The position numbers were made by a program, and so were the translations under genes. A stretch of 64,000 nt of DNA from the NCBI GenBank assembly GCA_028023455.1, contig JAQFVV010000032.1:990001-1054000 (forward strand), in the 5' to 3' direction. Shown here in pieces: positions 61,800-64,000 of this stretch (within the stretch, counting starts at the first letter, position 1; each line of letters opens with the position of its first letter). The notes under the pieces are model-generated. The model made no database searches. It was not told the origin of the DNA and was given only the letters and a program-made list of their open reading frames with translations. Source of the stretch: Epiperipatus broadwayi (Eukaryota > Onychophora > Udeonychophora > Euonychophora > Peripatidae).

Positions 61800-62062
61800 C
61801 TGCAAATATTGATTTGAAAATGAGGATATTTACACATTATCCTTGAAACTCATTAATTGATTTAAATATCATTACATCATTTTTATGACAATAAACAAAA
61901 GATGGGAAATCCTCACAATGTCCTTTACAATGCCTAAGGCAAAATATGAGTTATTCTTGATGCAATAGAAATCTAACATTTTATCAATAAAGGTTTCTAG
62001 TTTTTCCTATATTTTCCTTTCAAACTTTTGTGTATTAAATGAAAATAAAGATATACAATATT

Positions 62063-63553
62063 GTCTAAAACAAGAGTTCCCAAAGTGATTGATATTGACC
62101 CTCTGGGGTCAATTTGAACTTTCAAGGGGTTGATAGTTTCAATAAAAAAAATTGGGGCCAACAACAGCAAAAATAGATTCCCTTACTATTGCTATTTGTT
62201 TGTTACCTCAAAATATCTGATTCCAATACGTACCTAACTTAGATGTAAAAAAATTTTAAAAAGAAAACACTTTTTTGATAAAAACACGATTCCATCAGAT
62301 GTAAAATAATTTAAAAAAAAAAACACTTTTTTGATAAAAACACATTACATACCAAACTTGTGAATGAAGTGGTAAAATGTTCATTAAAAGAGACACACAT
62401 AAAAATGTGTGAAAATACATATAGCACAAACGTGTCTGTACATTGTCTTATCAAACATATTAAAGCAAGTGAGCATGAAAAAACGTTGCATGTCCGCATT
62501 TGCTTGCGGTGGGACAAGACAATATTCAATATTAGCAGAATATCAGTTTTGTATGGTCATGCTTTCATAAACATTGTAAATTGGTTCATTTGATATGACA
62601 TGTACTTATTTGTGATTTGAACTTTGAATATAATTATTTATTGAGGAGCAGTATTACAAAAAAGAAAGTCAGAGGACACAGTTTATTTATTCCAGGTTGA
62701 ACAATAATCTTCTGTTTCAAGTAAATACATATTTTATTGTTTGTTTTTTTTATCACAGCGGCTGTCGAAATTGTTTGTTAATAAAAGTTTTTATTTCTTA
62801 GATAATAATATGACTGAACCAAAGAAGAAACGCAGACAATACAGCTTGGACTATCTGAAGCTAGGATGTATTTCATCATTATCAAACCAACATTCCCCAA
62901 TATGCCTCATATGCAAAAAAAGTCTTTAGCAACAACGCTATGAAACCTGCTTCAGAACAGACGATTGCATATCACTGAATGTGGAGATTTGAGAATGCAA
63001 CTCACTAATTAAAAACCAGACATAGATAAATTGTTGCCAGATCACCAGGTGTACCCATCTCATTAAATTCAGTTTTCCAAGCTAATTTATTTGGTATTCT
63101 TATTTTTATAATTCTAATTAAAATCTTTCATTGTTGTAATTTTGTTGATGTTTAATTCTGTCTGAATATGTTGATTTTTTCACTTCATTTTTATGTTTAA
63201 TAAAGTGATTTAAATATTTGCCCTTATTTTGAATTTACATATTTATTTCATAAATGTATAAATTTAAAAAAAAACTGCTCGTATTTTTTTGCTTTAATTT
63301 TTGTTAGTGCAGGTTTCAATATTAAATGTTGTACAAAATAATGCCATATTCCGTAGACCATTTATCTTTTCCAATCATTAATTACAAGTGATTAAAATGA
63401 AGTTTGACATCTAGCGAAATATTTAATATGGAGTACTGTACAAATTTATTAATTTGAGTAAGTAAAGTAAATGATTAGGGAGCGAATGGTTTTAAAAGTT
63501 TTTGGGAAAGGGGTCTGTGGCCTCCAAAAAGTTTGGGAACTCTTGGTCTAAAA
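62063..63553 (+). mobile_element. hAT-family DNA transposon, internally deleted, with 8-bp target duplication
   Basis: The element 62071-63545 (1475 bp) has perfect 14-bp terminal inverted repeats CAAGAGTTCCCAAA...TTTGGGAACTCTTG. It is flanked by the exact 8-bp duplication GTCTAAAA (62063-62070, 63546-63553), which is the hAT hallmark. Near 62811 it retains the start of a transposase, MTEPKKKRRQYSLDYLKLGC, then CLICKKSL and, after a frame shift, SNNAMKP. This is a BED-type zinc-finger region known from hAT-derived proteins. The catalytic part is absent, so the copy is a non-autonomous derivative. The exact duplication and ends suggest a fairly recent insertion. Confidence 0.93.
62811..62970 (+). 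pseudogene. hAT transposase N-terminal remnant
   Basis: The frame opens MTEPKKKRRQYSLDYLKLGC, continues with NQHSPICLICKKSL and stops. One base out of frame, SNNAMKP continues the usual CxxC...S-N-AMKPS sequence. The nuclear-localisation-like KKKRR lies at residues 4-8. Everything after the zinc finger is gone. Confidence 0.85.
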
Positions 63554-64000
63554 TATATTTAAATAACAATAAGAAAAAAATATTCAAGTCATTATAAAAT
63601 TTAAAAAATCCATGAACAACAATTATCAGATAAAAGACCGTTACATCATAAAAATACTTAATCAATAATGATTAAAAATATTTTTAAAAATAAGTAATGA
63701 AAATTTTTATTGTTTTTTTCAGTAAGTTGTGCCTAATAATTATTAAAAAATAATATTTATAATACTCAGAGTTAAAGAGTTCTCAATTTGAGGTAAGTTA
63801 ATATTTTAAACCTGTAGTAATTATCTTTAAAAGTCCAATTTCTTCCTGTTTAACAGATAAGTTAATAACATAATATGTAATATTTATCAAGTAATGAAAA
63901 TTTACTTTCTATTTCTTTTTTTACAGGTTTGTCTTTTTGCATATTTCAAATAATATACATTAGAATGCTATTCCTCATTATTCTAATTATTATTTCTTTA
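63554..64000. other. AT-rich sequence to the window end
   Basis: No exon of FAM13 or other feature recognised. The RhoGAP-coding part of the gene, if present, lies further right. Confidence 0.5.

Noticed and set aside
62360-62593. 77-codon frame inside the hAT derivative
   Set aside because: Starts in AT-rich filler upstream of the transposase start at 62811 and shows no known domain; could be degraded element sequence but not a gene.

Overview
This is a window of animal nuclear DNA. It is very AT-rich and dominated by introns and transposon relics, and it carries one recognisable host gene on the minus strand. Spliceosomal GT-AG introns, a CR1-like LINE, Ty3/gypsy and hAT elements and tRNA-derived SINEs all point to a metazoan. 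Kilobase introns crowded with repeats suggest an invertebrate with a large genome. I could not fix the phylum from the sequence alone.

Host gene. Nine minus-strand exons between 57645 and 12770 join without a frame break into 302 codons plus a stop. They give the C-terminal part of a FAM13-family protein (FAM13A/B/C). The diagnostic pieces come in the family order: a KRLDDRRRE helix, the ESVHGRP segment, PLYDRYRHIK, LRRMLREFEDDF, NGRKVQREDR and the terminal KAKLRLLEALISK. The N-terminal part, which carries a RhoGAP domain in FAM13A and FAM13B, must lie beyond base 64000. A 31-bp microexon at 61769-61799 may be the next exon upstream. Most of the window is therefore FAM13 introns.

Layout. Positions 1-12769 are 3' UTR and flank: an isolated GC-richer, promoter-like patch at 180-540, a plus-strand CR1 fragment (5155-7125), two tRNA-SINEs and one long-inverted-repeat element. 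The last FAM13 intron (12839-23394) has more copies of that element, a SINE and an unexplained GC-rich island at 14280-14700. The 13.9-kb intron 32983-46833 holds a complete but decayed Ty3/gypsy element (33800-38671, with 5-bp target duplication ATCTT) inserted into older LINE-like sequence. It also holds an inverted duplication, a nearly full-length minus-strand CR1 relic with PHD-like and esterase-like ORF1 domains, a second truncated CR1 copy and a palindromic element. Intron 47091-53404 holds a second, older gypsy relic (minus strand) and a nested palindrome at 52028-52654. Intron 53599-57563 holds another inverted-repeat element, a GC-rich patch with a consensus splice donor (possible alternative first exon) and TG microsatellites. 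Upstream of 57646 are two hAT relics, one with exact termini and an 8-bp target duplication (62071-63545), and a SINE with a 13-bp target duplication.

There is no operon, CRISPR array, rRNA or convincing functional tRNA gene. I found no clearly new biochemical system. The most interesting items are the compact tRNA-only SINE family, the nested foldback elements and the possible alternative FAM13 exons.
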